Positions 8,572 to 17,464 of a stretch of 64,000 nt of DNA are shown piece by piece; within the stretch, counting starts at the first letter, position 1, and the number at the start of each line of letters is the position of its first letter. The position numbers and the translations under genes are program-made. A model generated the notes under the pieces. It saw nothing but the letters and a program-made list of their open reading frames with translations. It was not told where the DNA came from and did no database searches. Source of the DNA: Caloramator mitchellensis. Lineage in GTDB: Bacteria > Bacillota > Clostridia > Clostridiales > Caloramatoraceae. The DNA lies in the NCBI RefSeq assembly GCF_001440545.1, contig NZ_LKHP01000001.1:124001-188000 (forward strand), in the 5' to 3' direction.

Positions 8572-9072
8572 ATGGACTTTAAAAAGGGCGTTAAAATTGA
8601 TGAATATTTGAATCAAGCTACTGAAGAACAAAAACAAATTTTAACTTATCATCAGGAGAAGATTATACTATCATCAGAAGCTGTAGATTACATAAAAAGT
8701 GTTAACAAACCAATAAATTTGGTAGTTTTCTCAGAAAATTATTGTCCAGATTGTGTTGTTACATTACCTTTTATTACTAAAATATGCGAATTGAATAGTA
8801 ATTTAGATTATTATATTTTTAAAAGAGAAGGAAATGAGAATCTTTTAAATGAAATGGTTGGAGAAGCGAGAATTCCTACAATATTGTTTCTTAATGGAGA
8901 TTTTAATCCATTATCGTTTTATATTGAATTTCCTGAACGTTTGAAGAGTAAGTTTATCGGGTTAAATGAAGACGAAAAGAAAAATATAATTAATGATTTT
9001 AGAAATGGACGTTATTATTCTATTATTGAAAAAGAAATAATTGAGCATATTAAATCAGCCTGTGCTAATTAG
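8572..9072 (+). CDS. Thioredoxin-like protein with CPDC motif
   Basis: A 166-residue cytoplasmic protein with a thioredoxin fold. The redox motif YCPDC places Cys58 and Cys61 after strand INLVVFSENY, and the cis-proline loop is RIPTILFLNGDF. The roughly 45-residue N-terminal helical extension and long C-terminus are typical of the Bacillus/Clostridium thioredoxin-family proteins annotated near thiol metabolism. A strong AGAAAGGGGGAG leader precedes the ATG. Its last 8 bases overlap the end of the convergent DUF2225 gene. Confidence 0.8.
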   Translation: MDFKKGVKIDEYLNQATEEQKQILTYHQEKIILSSEAVDYIKSVNKPINLVVFSENYCPDCVVTLPFITKICELNSNLDYYIFKREGNENLLNEMVGEARIPTILFLNGDFNPLSFYIEFPERLKSKFIGLNEDEKKNIINDFRNGRYYSIIEKEIIEHIKSACAN

Positions 9073-9859
9073 CATCAGGCTGAATTTTTCCTCTTAAAAA
9101 ATCTTTTTGGTCACGTGCTAATTCTATAATTCTTGGTTTAGCATTACGGGAAACAATAACCTTTCCATACCACAATAAAGCTTCGCTTTCGTAACCTAAT
9201 CTTCTTGCACATTCGCCAATTAGATACATTAAAGTATGCTGGTCCATATTGCATATAGGGAAAGGTTCTGTTTCAAATGCCTGCTTAAATCCTATATATG
9301 CTTGTTCTAAAAATTTTCTTTCGTTAATCTCGTCTTTTTTTAACCTATACATCCAGGATAATTTTAGGCAATTATATGCCTTTTCGCTATTTTTTGATTC
9401 TTTCACAATGCTATTCAATAAGGCATATTTATATCTTTCAATAGCATTTTCTAAATCATAAATATCCGGATATTGTTTATACTTAAATTTTGAAGTAATA
9501 TTATCCAATATCAGCTTCTTCTGAGCTTGCTTAATTTTATCAAAATAGCTAATCATTGCGCCATATCCACACTTAGGGCAAATAATTACGTCATAGAAAA
9601 GAGGATTTATCTTATCGTAAAGTGGCATAAAATCAGTGTCAACCTTTATCAATCTAGCTTTACCTATTTTTACAGTTCTAGCTTTAAATTGGTTATCGCA
9701 AACCGGGCATATATATGTTTTATCGTACAACATATCTATTTGCGATTCTTCTTTTAAATTCTGAATTTTTTTATCATGCTCATTTCCGTTATGATATATT
9801 TGAATATCCTTCAGATTATCAAACCCTAGTTCTTCTAGTCCTTCAAATAACTCCGGCAT
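9065..9859 (-). CDS. DUF2225 family zinc-ribbon protein
   Basis: A 264-residue protein with two CxxC knuckles, YICPVCDNQF (about residue 51) and VIICPKCGYGA (about 92), predicted to bind one zinc. A helical, TPR-like C-terminal half (about 140-255) follows. This is the DUF2225 layout common in Firmicutes; function unknown. It lies just downstream of the FlhB-C-like gene (5-base gap) and so is probably the last gene of the three-gene minus-strand operon that begins at 11290. Confidence 0.75.
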   Translation of the reverse strand: MPELFEGLEELGFDNLKDIQIYHNGNEHDKKIQNLKEESQIDMLYDKTYICPVCDNQFKARTVKIGKARLIKVDTDFMPLYDKINPLFYDVIICPKCGYGAMISYFDKIKQAQKKLILDNITSKFKYKQYPDIYDLENAIERYKYALLNSIVKESKNSEKAYNCLKLSWMYRLKKDEINERKFLEQAYIGFKQAFETEPFPICNMDQHTLMYLIGECARRLGYESEALLWYGKVIVSRNAKPRIIELARDQKDFLRGKIQPDAN

Positions 9860-9863
9860 ATAA

Positions 9864-10130
9864 TCATCCTTTCGAGTGGTTTTGTTTGCTATTTAGATTA
9901 TAAATGAAAGCAAGAATCTCGGCAACCGTTTCATAAAGTTCAATTGGTATATTTTGACCTATAGATATTTTTGATAGTTCTTCTACCAACGGTTTATTAT
10001 TAATTATTGGAACTTTTGACTCTGATGCAATATTAATTATTTTTTCAGCAATTTCCCCAAACCCAATTGCTGTTATTACTGGTGCTTTGTCTCCTTTTTC
10101 ATATTTAAGAGCAACTGCCTTTTTTCTCAT
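9864..10130 (-). CDS. FlhB C-terminal-domain-like protein (EscU/YscU/HrcU family, YlqH-like)
   Basis: An 88-residue protein matching only the cytoplasmic domain of the type III export switch protein FlhB: AVALKYEKGDKAPVITAIGFG, then PIINNKPLVEEL and the closing IPIELYETVAEILAFIYNL. The autocleaving NPTH motif of full FlhB is absent. Stand-alone copies (B. subtilis YlqH) are common in Firmicutes and have no settled function. Its ATG overlaps the TGA of the upstream FliK-like gene (ATGA), so they are coupled. Confidence 0.82.
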   Translation of the reverse strand: MRKKAVALKYEKGDKAPVITAIGFGEIAEKIINIASESKVPIINNKPLVEELSKISIGQNIPIELYETVAEILAFIYNLNSKQNHSKG

Positions 10131-11290
10131 ACAATCACATCCAAACTACTGAATTTATTGTCATTAAAAAATTTGTTCAATTTCAAAGTATACTCTTCGT
10201 TAATCAATTCATCTACTGAAAGTTTTACAGGAATTTTCATCTTTTTCTTCAAACTTATCTCGAGCAAGTATAAATTATCCTTTAATAAAGGCAGGTAATC
10301 CTTTGTTACTTTTAAGTCAACTGTGAATATGCGGTTATTTTTCAATATATATGCTTCTATTTTACCAATATTAGAAGTTTCAACAGATAAAAATAATTTT
10401 GCATATTCATTCTTTTCTATTTTATTTTTTTTTACAACAATTGAATTTTTAAATAGCTGGTCATTAATTTTTTCATTAAAAAAATAAAAATTATAATTCA
10501 TATTTATATCTTTTATTATATCCTTAATCAAAATAATGTTTTTTAATTTATCATGCAACTCTATAGGTAAATTTTCTTTATCTGTATCCAAAAGGTCATT
10601 TAAACTTAATATTTTTTTATTTACCCCATTCAATTTACTTGCCATTTCAATAAAATCATTTATGTTGTTTTCATATAAAAAATTATATAAATTTATAATA
10701 TTATCAACATTTATTTCAGAGTGATTTTGAAGTAAAAAGACAAATTGAGAAGGTTTAGTTGAACTTATTTTATTTAATATATCAGATGCTAACTTGTTAA
10801 ACGTCTCTTCATGTGGTATATTTTCATTGAAGTAGTTTTTTAGTATTTGTATTAGAGTTTCTTTATCAGTTTTATTTAGTATATTTATGAATCTTATATT
10901 TTTATATATTCTCAAAATATTTTCATCTGTAGCAGGTATATTATATAGTAGAAGATAATTTATTATTTCTTTGCCTGTATCTAAAGGAACATTCAGTTTT
11001 AACAATATGCTGTCAAGGGCATCGATATCAAAAGTATTCTCAATGCCTAATACCCTTAAAATAAGGCTGTTGTTATCAATTTTTTCTACAATAAATTTTG
11101 TAAATTTGTTTTTTTCAATGGCATTTTCATTTAATAAATTTACTGGAATAGTAGTTCCATTGTAAAGTTTAATAAAATTATTGCCTTGTTCATCGGTAAC
11201 AATTTTGCCATATATTGAACTACCTTCAATAATATTATATTTGCTGGGGATTAAATCTTTAATATGATAAGAAATATTTCTTATTTGCAT
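10127..11290 (-). CDS. FliK-like protein (YlqG-like), partner of the FlhB-C homologue
   Basis: A 387-residue, largely hydrophilic protein. I do not see a strong family signature in the first 270 residues. The last 110 or so (AKLFLSVETSNIGKIEAYIL, then IFTVDLKVTKDYLPLLKDNL) resemble the C-terminal domain of the flagellar hook-length control protein FliK. In B. subtilis the ylqG-ylqH pair has the same order, which supports the call. ATG at 11290 has RBS AGGTG; the frame is also open from GTG 11299. No other flagellar gene is present in the window. Confidence 0.55.
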   Translation of the reverse strand: MQIRNISYHIKDLIPSKYNIIEGSSIYGKIVTDEQGNNFIKLYNGTTIPVNLLNENAIEKNKFTKFIVEKIDNNSLILRVLGIENTFDIDALDSILLKLNVPLDTGKEIINYLLLYNIPATDENILRIYKNIRFINILNKTDKETLIQILKNYFNENIPHEETFNKLASDILNKISSTKPSQFVFLLQNHSEINVDNIINLYNFLYENNINDFIEMASKLNGVNKKILSLNDLLDTDKENLPIELHDKLKNIILIKDIIKDINMNYNFYFFNEKINDQLFKNSIVVKKNKIEKNEYAKLFLSVETSNIGKIEAYILKNNRIFTVDLKVTKDYLPLLKDNLYLLEISLKKKMKIPVKLSVDELINEEYTLKLNKFFNDNKFSSLDVIV

Positions 11291-11351
11291 AACAATCACC
11301 TATTAATTTATCGGAATAAAATATAAAATGTATAGGACAGGATGTGAATTT

Positions 11352-12023
11352 ATGGCCATTTATGCACTATCTGATTTGCATCTATCATTTGCTTCGGATA
11401 AACCCATGAATGTTTTTGGAGAAATGTGGGAAGAACATTTTTTAAAAATACAAGAGAATTGGAATAGTAAAATAGAGGAAGATGATTTGGTATTGATAGC
11501 AGGTGATATATCATGGGCTTTAAAATTAGATGAGGCTTTGCCTGATTTAGAGTTTATACATAATTTAAGAGGTAAAAAAGTTTTAATAAAGGGTAATCAT
11601 GACTATTGGTGGACTTCTATCACAAAACTAAATTCATTGTATGACGATATGTATTTCATTCAAAACACATCATACACATTTGAAAATTACTCAATTTGTG
11701 GGACGAGAGGATGGATTAATATTGATGATAAGGAAGAAAAGGATGTTAAAATCTATAACAGAGAATTAATTAGACTCAAGCTTTCTTTGGAGTCTGCAAA
11801 AGAGAGCAAAAAAATTGTAATGATGCATTATCCTCCAATTACGAAAATTAGTAAAGCACAAGAGTTTATAGATGTTCTTAAGGAAAATAATGTAGAAAAA
11901 ATAATTTATGGACATATTCATTATGATGCTAGACATATTTGTTTTAATGGTATTTATGAAGGGATTGAATTCATATGTTCTTCTGCTGATATAATTAATT
12001 TTGACCCTATTAGGATAATTTGA
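11352..12023 (+). CDS. Calcineurin-like metallophosphoesterase
   Basis: About 223 residues with the full metallophosphoesterase motif set: ALSDLHLSF (Asp-x-His), LIAGDISWA (Gly-Asp), KGNHDYWW (Gly-Asn-His-Asp), VMMHYPP and YGHIHYD. These bind two metal ions. Substrates in this clade (B. subtilis YkuE/YpbG-like proteins and relatives) are unknown. The frame is open from an ATG at 11328, but that lacks a Shine-Dalgarno sequence, whereas ACAGGATGTG sits at suitable spacing before 11352. Confidence 0.85.
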   Translation: MAIYALSDLHLSFASDKPMNVFGEMWEEHFLKIQENWNSKIEEDDLVLIAGDISWALKLDEALPDLEFIHNLRGKKVLIKGNHDYWWTSITKLNSLYDDMYFIQNTSYTFENYSICGTRGWINIDDKEEKDVKIYNRELIRLKLSLESAKESKKIVMMHYPPITKISKAQEFIDVLKENNVEKIIYGHIHYDARHICFNGIYEGIEFICSSADIINFDPIRII

Positions 12024-12059
12024 GCCATTCTGCAAAAAATAAAAACAGGAGGGGTCAAA

Positions 12060-12272
12060 ATGAAGGAGTTAAAAATTAAAGTTCCTTCAATGCATGATGA
12101 AGCTTCAGCTAAAAAAATAGCAAGCATCATTGAAGGAATAAGAGGCATTGAGGATGTAAATGTAGATTTCCAAAGTGGTTTAGTTGATGTATTTTATGAT
12201 GAAAATCAAGTGTTAGATGAGAAAATTAAATATGTAGTTTCAAAAAATGGATATGAAGTAAGAAACGTATAA
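12060..12272 (+). CDS. HMA-fold (CopZ-like) protein lacking the metal-binding CxxC
   Basis: A 70-residue protein that follows the beta-alpha-beta-beta-alpha-beta pattern of heavy-metal-associated domains: LKIKVPSM, helix, GIEDVNVDFQSGLVDVFYD, helix, NGYEV. The usual MxCxxC metal site is replaced by MHDEAS, so neither cysteine is present. GGAGGGG precedes the ATG, and a compact terminator follows immediately, so the gene is a discrete, expressed unit. It may be a non-metal protein-interaction module; the role is unknown. Confidence 0.7.
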   Translation: MKELKIKVPSMHDEASAKKIASIIEGIRGIEDVNVDFQSGLVDVFYDENQVLDEKIKYVVSKNGYEVRNV

Positions 12273-12295
12273 AATATCCCCTTTGGGGATATTTT
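12271..12295. terminator. Intrinsic terminator after the HMA-fold gene
   Basis: AAAATATCCCC (12271-12281) pairs with GGGGATATTTT (12285-12295) around a TTT loop. Confidence 0.75.
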
Positions 12296-12324
12296 AATGA
12301 AAATAATATTTGTGGAGGTTTTAA

Positions 12325-13233
12325 ATGAATACTCAAAAGATATTTACCCAGGTTTTAGTTTTGTTCTTCATAATAGTTGTTGGATTTTTTATAAGAAAAA
12401 AAGGTATTATCGATAAAAAAATGAATAAAGGTCTAACTGAATTAATTTTAAATGTAACATTACCATTTATGATTATTGCATCCTTTAATTTTCCATTTTC
12501 AAAGGACATGCTCCTAAATGCGGGAAAGTTATTGTTGATTTCAGCTTTAGTCCACCTTTCTTTAGTTTTTGCAAGCAAATATATTTTTATAAAATATCCA
12601 AAGGAAGTAAAAAGCGTTTTAAGATTTTCAATGATTTTTTCAAATTGTGGTTTTATGGGTTACCCTGTAGTTGAAAGCGTATATGGGAAAGAAGGAGTAT
12701 TTTATACAGCTATATTTAATATTTCATTCAATATTCTTATTTGGACAGTTGGAGTTATGCTGTTTAGTCCAGAAAAAGAGGACAAGAACTATAAAAAAGC
12801 ATTGATAAATCCTGGAATTCTATCTGTATTAATTGGATTATTAGTGTTTATGCTCTCGATCAATATTCCCGAGCCTTTATATAAAACTTTAGAAATGGTA
12901 GGTTCAACTACAACTCCCTTATCTATGATAATAATTGGTTCGATGCTAGCAGATGTAAACGTAAAAGAAATTTTTGGAAGCTCAACTACTTATGTAATTA
13001 CTTTTGTAAGATTGATAGCAATTCCTATTGTTACTTATTTGATTCTTAAATTTTTAGGTTATAGTGGCATTTTTCTAGGAATACCTGTATTGATTATGGC
13101 AATGCCAGCTGCTGCAAACACAGCACTTTTTGCAGAGCGATATAACGCTGATACAAATTTAGCATCAAGATGTGTTTTTGTAACAACTCTTATGTCAACA
13201 TTTACTATACCATTGATCATGTTATTGCTGTAA
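12325..13233 (+). CDS. AEC family transporter (auxin efflux carrier-type permease)
   Basis: A 302-residue membrane protein with about ten hydrophobic segments and the family motif SNCGFMGYPVVESVYG around residue 105, as well as the C-terminal MAMPAAANTALFAERY. Bacterial AEC proteins carry organic acids such as malate or malonate; the substrate is not determinable here. RBS TGGAGG precedes the ATG. Its 3' end overlaps the convergent CYTH gene by 17 bases. Confidence 0.87.
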   Translation: MNTQKIFTQVLVLFFIIVVGFFIRKKGIIDKKMNKGLTELILNVTLPFMIIASFNFPFSKDMLLNAGKLLLISALVHLSLVFASKYIFIKYPKEVKSVLRFSMIFSNCGFMGYPVVESVYGKEGVFYTAIFNISFNILIWTVGVMLFSPEKEDKNYKKALINPGILSVLIGLLVFMLSINIPEPLYKTLEMVGSTTTPLSMIIIGSMLADVNVKEIFGSSTTYVITFVRLIAIPIVTYLILKFLGYSGIFLGIPVLIMAMPAAANTALFAERYNADTNLASRCVFVTTLMSTFTIPLIMLLL

Positions 13234-13753
13234 ATCCTTTTTCTTTTTTTATTTCATCAAGACTTTTTGAAGTTACATTTAGAGGTGATATTTCGAGTAA
13301 TTTTATTAACTTTATAATTGATTCTTTTTCACCTTCTATTTCAATATAAGGATGAGGGTATTCTTCTTTATTCCAAGTATCGAATTCAATTAATGCGTTT
13401 TGCAATAAATAGCTTTCTCTATATTTAAAGGCTTTTTTGGTTTGTTTAAGGCCTAATTCTGTTAAAAATTTTATTCCATCTTCAATAGAGTTAATTTCAA
13501 GATTAGTTTCAACAGTTGAACGAACCTCATCCTTGCTAATTATTTTTTTTATCGTGATTTGGATATTTTGACTTAAGTCGATTAGACTAGTGGTTTTCCT
13601 TATCCTAATGTAGCCTTCTTTATTACCAGTTGGTAAATCGAAAAAATAATTTTCTTGCTCTTCCATCTTAACTAACTTGGCATTAAGATTCATCAGCTTT
13701 TGTTTTATTTTTTCAACATCTACATCAATAACCTTAACTTCTATTTCTGTCAT
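13217..13753 (-). CDS. CYTH-domain protein (class IV adenylate cyclase / triphosphatase type)
   Basis: About 178 residues. It begins with the signature ExExK (TEIEVKV). It carries the charged strands of a triphosphate tunnel: YIRIRKT, ITIKK, EVRSTVETNLEI, KAFKYRESY, ALIEFDTW and PYIEIEGE. The length and HPYIEIEG motif match the CyaB-like class IV subgroup. Activity could be cAMP formation, thiamine triphosphatase or inorganic triphosphatase; sequence alone cannot choose. RBS GGAG at about 13762-13766 favours the ATG at 13753. Confidence 0.78.
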   Translation of the reverse strand: MTEIEVKVIDVDVEKIKQKLMNLNAKLVKMEEQENYFFDLPTGNKEGYIRIRKTTSLIDLSQNIQITIKKIISKDEVRSTVETNLEINSIEDGIKFLTELGLKQTKKAFKYRESYLLQNALIEFDTWNKEEYPHPYIEIEGEKESIIKLIKLLEISPLNVTSKSLDEIKKEKGFTAIT

Positions 13754-13834
13754 TATCATCACTCCATTTTTTTACTTTATATAATTAAGATTATATTGTA
13801 AAATATATTTTAAGACAATATTAGGGGGGATAGA

Positions 13835-14326
13835 ATGGATAAGTTTTATGAACAACTATTAACAACATCAAAAAACTCGTCATATAAAACATTACATTTT
13901 ATTATGATTTTTTCTATTATTTTTGCAACTTTTTATTTATTTTTAACCATTTTAACCTTCAGCGGTTTGTATCTTGTTTCAGCAGTTTTAGTTGCAATCT
14001 TAAGCTATGTTTTTAAAGTATTAAGAGACAAGCAATATAAGGAGTTTGAATACATTTTTACCAATGGCAATCTACAAATAGATGTTATTTATAATAAATC
14101 AAAAAGAAAAACTTTGTTTGATGAAGAAGTAAAGAACTTTGAGGCATTTAACAAATTAAGCGAATTGAAAATATCTAATAATGTGGAAAGAATTAAGTGT
14201 ATTCCTTTCGATTATAAAGGTGAAACTTATGCAGTTTTAACGTTAGGGGGAAGGAGGGCAATATTGATTGCTCCAGATGATGAGATGTTGAAACTGATTA
14301 ATATGTATAATATTAGAAGAAGATGA
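13835..14326 (+). CDS. DUF6106-like two-pass membrane protein
   Basis: A 163-residue protein with two adjacent hydrophobic segments (about 20-40 and 43-60) and a soluble C-terminal domain of about 100 residues containing EFEYIFTNGNLQIDVIYNKSKRK. This resembles a short family of clostridial membrane proteins (DUF6106). No function is known. It is preceded by TTAGGGGGGATAG, a strong RBS, and is followed within 40 bases by the amylase-like gene. Confidence 0.6.
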   Translation: MDKFYEQLLTTSKNSSYKTLHFIMIFSIIFATFYLFLTILTFSGLYLVSAVLVAILSYVFKVLRDKQYKEFEYIFTNGNLQIDVIYNKSKRKTLFDEEVKNFEAFNKLSELKISNNVERIKCIPFDYKGETYAVLTLGGRRAILIAPDDEMLKLINMYNIRRR

Positions 14327-14364
14327 ATTATTTATTAGGTAGCATAATTTTAAGGGGGATAGTC

Positions 14365-15894
14365 ATGGGGAAAATTTCTAAATTATTAATTTTTTTATCT
14401 CTTTTTCTTTTTATAATTTATGCTAACGCTTGCACATTTAATAACGATAAAAATGTAAGGATAAAGCAAGATGGAATGGTATACTATGAGGTTTTTGTAA
14501 GATCATTTTACGATAGTGATGGAGATGGGATAGGAGACATAAAGGGATTGACTGAGAAACTTTCCTATATTAAGTCTTTAGGAGTTAATGGAATTTGGTT
14601 GATGCCTATTTTTAAATCACCAAGTTATCATGGCTATGATGTAACAGATTATTATAACATAAATTCTGAGTATGGAACGAATGAGGATTTTGAAAGATTT
14701 CTAAAAAGAGCTCATGAGATGGGAATGAAGGTTATTTTGGATTTGGTTATAAATCATACAAGCAGCAAGCATCCATGGTTTTTAAACGCAGATACATCGC
14801 CAAATAGCAAATATAGAAACTTTTATATTTGGGCAGACAAGGACACGAATACTAGCAAACTTTCTCCATTTGGCACAAAACAGTGGCATAATAAGGGTAG
14901 TGGATTTTATAATGGTATTTTCTGGTCAGAAATGCCTGACTTAAACTTTGATAATAAAAATGTAAGAAAAGAAATTAAAAAAATAGCCAAATATTGGCTT
15001 GAGAAAGGTGTAGATGGCTTCCGATTAGATGCAGCAATGCACATTTATCCTCCTGAAAGAACTCAGGATACTTTAGAGTGGTGGGATGAATTTTCTCAAT
15101 ATTGTAGGAGCGTAAAAAAAGATGTATATTTGGTTGGTGAAGTATGGAGCAACGAACGTGCTATTGCGCCTTATCTAAAATATTTAGATTCATGCTTTAA
15201 TTTTACTCTATCTGAAAGTATTATTGGAACAGTTATAAATGAAGACTCTTCTAAACTTCAATATAGCCTTCCGTTTGTTTATGATGAATATAAGAACTCA
15301 TATAAAGATTATGTTGATGCTCCATTTTTAACCAATCACGATATGGAAAGGGTTATGAACAGAGTAGCTAATATCGATAAGATGAAACTTGCTTCTGCAA
15401 TTCTTTTAATGATGCCAGGTAATCCTTTTATTTATTATGGTGAAGAAATAGGAATGAAGGGATTAAAACCCGATGAATATATCAGGGAGCCATTTAAATG
15501 GTATAGAGTATACGGCAGAGGACAGACAAAGTGGGAGGAAAGTATCCACAATTTAGGAGATTATTCACCGAGCGTAGAACAACAGGAAAGCGAACCAGAT
15601 TCGTTATTAAATCATTATAGAAATTTAATTAAGTTAAGGCAATCATATAGCTCATTATCAAAGGGAGATTTAAGCTTAATTAAAACGGATTCAAATGTTT
15701 TTGCTTTTAAAAGAACATTTAACAATGAAACGATGGTTATTGTTTTTAATGTGACTAGCAAGAAAGTTACAACTGATATTGATGCAGGAGTTAATATAGA
15801 AGGTATAAATATTTTAAATAACAAAAATGTAAAACATGCCAATAACATAATATACATTGAACTTCAGCCTTATTCCTATGCTATATTAAAGTAA
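14365..15894 (+). CDS. Secreted GH13 alpha-amylase-family glycoside hydrolase
   Basis: A 509-residue extracytoplasmic enzyme. It starts with a signal sequence (residues 1-22), and Cys23 in IIYANAC makes a weak lipobox, so it may be a lipoprotein. The catalytic TIM barrel has DLVINH (126-131), GFRLDAAMH with nucleophile Asp222, VGEVW with acid/base Glu259, and FLTNHDMER with Asp326. It opens with DGMVYYEVFVRSFYDSDGDG, typical of oligo-alpha-glucan hydrolases. A C-terminal beta domain ends the protein. The frame is open from 14323 but GGGGGAT places the start at 14365. Exact specificity (amylase or alpha-glucosidase) is unclear. Confidence 0.88.
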   Translation: MGKISKLLIFLSLFLFIIYANACTFNNDKNVRIKQDGMVYYEVFVRSFYDSDGDGIGDIKGLTEKLSYIKSLGVNGIWLMPIFKSPSYHGYDVTDYYNINSEYGTNEDFERFLKRAHEMGMKVILDLVINHTSSKHPWFLNADTSPNSKYRNFYIWADKDTNTSKLSPFGTKQWHNKGSGFYNGIFWSEMPDLNFDNKNVRKEIKKIAKYWLEKGVDGFRLDAAMHIYPPERTQDTLEWWDEFSQYCRSVKKDVYLVGEVWSNERAIAPYLKYLDSCFNFTLSESIIGTVINEDSSKLQYSLPFVYDEYKNSYKDYVDAPFLTNHDMERVMNRVANIDKMKLASAILLMMPGNPFIYYGEEIGMKGLKPDEYIREPFKWYRVYGRGQTKWEESIHNLGDYSPSVEQQESEPDSLLNHYRNLIKLRQSYSSLSKGDLSLIKTDSNVFAFKRTFNNETMVIVFNVTSKKVTTDIDAGVNIEGINILNNKNVKHANNIIYIELQPYSYAILK

Positions 15895-15898
15895 TTTA

Positions 15899-15932
15899 TA
15901 ACGCATTCTTGATTTAATGCAAGAATGCGTTA
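15899..15932. terminator. Terminator after the GH13 gene
   Basis: TAACGCATTCTTG (15899-15911) pairs with CAAGAATGCGTTA (15920-15932), a perfect 13-bp stem followed by a T-rich stretch. Confidence 0.8.
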
Positions 15933-15968
15933 TATTTATTATTTTTTTGTTAACTAGCCTAAACGGTA

Positions 15969-15997
15969 TTGAGAAAAAAGTATTTTTATGTGATAAT
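15969..15997 (+). promoter_or_regulatory. Probable promoter of the LCP gene
   Basis: TTGAGA (15969-15974) and GATAAT (15992-15997) are 17 bases apart, about 65 bases before the ATG. Confidence 0.5.
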
Positions 15998-16061
15998 ATT
16001 ATGGACTGATTGTTAATAAGAAATCATCAATTTAAGTCGTATATTAGATTGAGGTGGTAGA

Positions 16062-17267
16062 ATGAAAAGAACACTTATAGTTATAGGAATAGTTGTAACA
16101 ATGTTATTAGGTGTTTTTGCAGGCTCTTATTATTATATAAATAAGAAAATATTTGTTCCTTCTCCAAAAGATTTTTTCTCAAATGATAACAATGATAACA
16201 ATGATAAACAAAATTTCAATGTTGAAAAAGGAAATTATAACATTTTGTTAATCGGATTGGATAAGAGAACAGATAATGATATTGGTAGAACTGATTCAAT
16301 AATACTAGCTAATATAAACGCCGATACAAGGAAAATACGTTTGATTTCTTTTATGAGAGATATGTATATCCCAATTCCTGGGTATGGATTAAATAGAATA
16401 AATTCAGCATATACTCTTGGTGGGCCAGAATTATTAATGGAAACTCTTCAAAAGGATTTTAATATTGATGTTCAGTATTATATTTCTATCGACTTTAGAG
16501 CCTTTCAGGATTTAGTTGATAAACTTGGCGGGATTGATGTTGAAATCAAGGATTATGAAGTTAATGAAATAAACAAGTATATCAAAGAAGTAAACGGTTC
16601 AAAGGCAACATTGCTTCAAGGTCCAGGTTATCAACACTTAAATGGACAACAAGCTTTATCATATAGCAGAATAAGAAAAGTTGGAAATAGCGACTTTGAA
16701 AGAACTGAGAGACAAAGAAGAGTTTTAACAATATTAATAGATAAGGCAAGGAGCGTCAGCATATTTAAGATACCAGAGCTTGCATCGACAGCAATAAACT
16801 ATATTAAAACAAATATTCCAACTACAAAGCTTATGAATTTAGGGTATACAGTATATAAATTTGGGAATACTCCTGTTGAAACTATAAGAATCCCTGTTGA
16901 TGGTATGTTTGACAGCCTGATGGTAAAAGGCATGGCGGTATTGGTGCCTGATATGGAGAAGAATGTAACATTTTTAGAAAAATTTTTATCTTCACAAGGC
17001 ATAGCCTTTTCAAATCTTCCTCCATACATGGCTAATAATTTCCACGCAGATGATAAGGCAATAGACAATAGGGGGAAAAAGCGAAATGTTATAAAAATTC
17101 AGATACCTCCGGAAGACTTAACACAACCTACTGATAATACAAGTGATTACGAAATAATTGAAGGGAACGATAGCAATAATCAGGACGGAAAGCCTAATAC
17201 TTCAAATACTGATGGTCAAGGTGATAAAACAAACAATAATGGCAATGAAGTTGTTCCATCCGAGTAA
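16062..17267 (+). CDS. LytR-CpsA-Psr (LCP) family protein
   Basis: A 401-residue protein with a short cytoplasmic start, one membrane anchor (about residues 5-27) and an extracellular LCP domain (about 60-230). The domain carries NILLIGLDKR, GRTDSIILANIN, ISFMRDMYIPIPG and SYSRIRKVGNSDFERTERQR, with the arginines that bind the polyprenyl pyrophosphate. LCP enzymes attach teichoic acids or other glycopolymers to peptidoglycan. The last 60 residues are low-complexity, rich in Asn, Asp and Thr. GAGGTGG precedes the ATG. A strong terminator follows. Confidence 0.92.
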   Translation: MKRTLIVIGIVVTMLLGVFAGSYYYINKKIFVPSPKDFFSNDNNDNNDKQNFNVEKGNYNILLIGLDKRTDNDIGRTDSIILANINADTRKIRLISFMRDMYIPIPGYGLNRINSAYTLGGPELLMETLQKDFNIDVQYYISIDFRAFQDLVDKLGGIDVEIKDYEVNEINKYIKEVNGSKATLLQGPGYQHLNGQQALSYSRIRKVGNSDFERTERQRRVLTILIDKARSVSIFKIPELASTAINYIKTNIPTTKLMNLGYTVYKFGNTPVETIRIPVDGMFDSLMVKGMAVLVPDMEKNVTFLEKFLSSQGIAFSNLPPYMANNFHADDKAIDNRGKKRNVIKIQIPPEDLTQPTDNTSDYEIIEGNDSNNQDGKPNTSNTDGQGDKTNNNGNEVVPSE

Positions 17268-17300
17268 AGTTTATGAAAAATGCTTTAATTGTTCATGTTA

Positions 17301-17346
17301 ATGTAATAATAAAGCCTCTGATTTTCATGAGGCTTTATTATTACAT
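17301..17346. terminator. Strong hairpin terminator after the LCP gene
   Basis: ATGTAATAATAAAGCCTC (17301-17318) pairs perfectly with 17329-17346, giving an 18-bp stem with a 10-base loop and a run of T. It is symmetric enough to work in both directions. Confidence 0.85.
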
Positions 17347-17464
17347 TTTTTATTTTAATTTTTAATAACTCTTGCGTTTTAAATGATAAAAAATATTAAC
17401 TTGCAAAATAGTTTTCTAAAAGGTAAAATAATTATATCTCTGTGTTCTAGTTCAGGAGGTTTTT

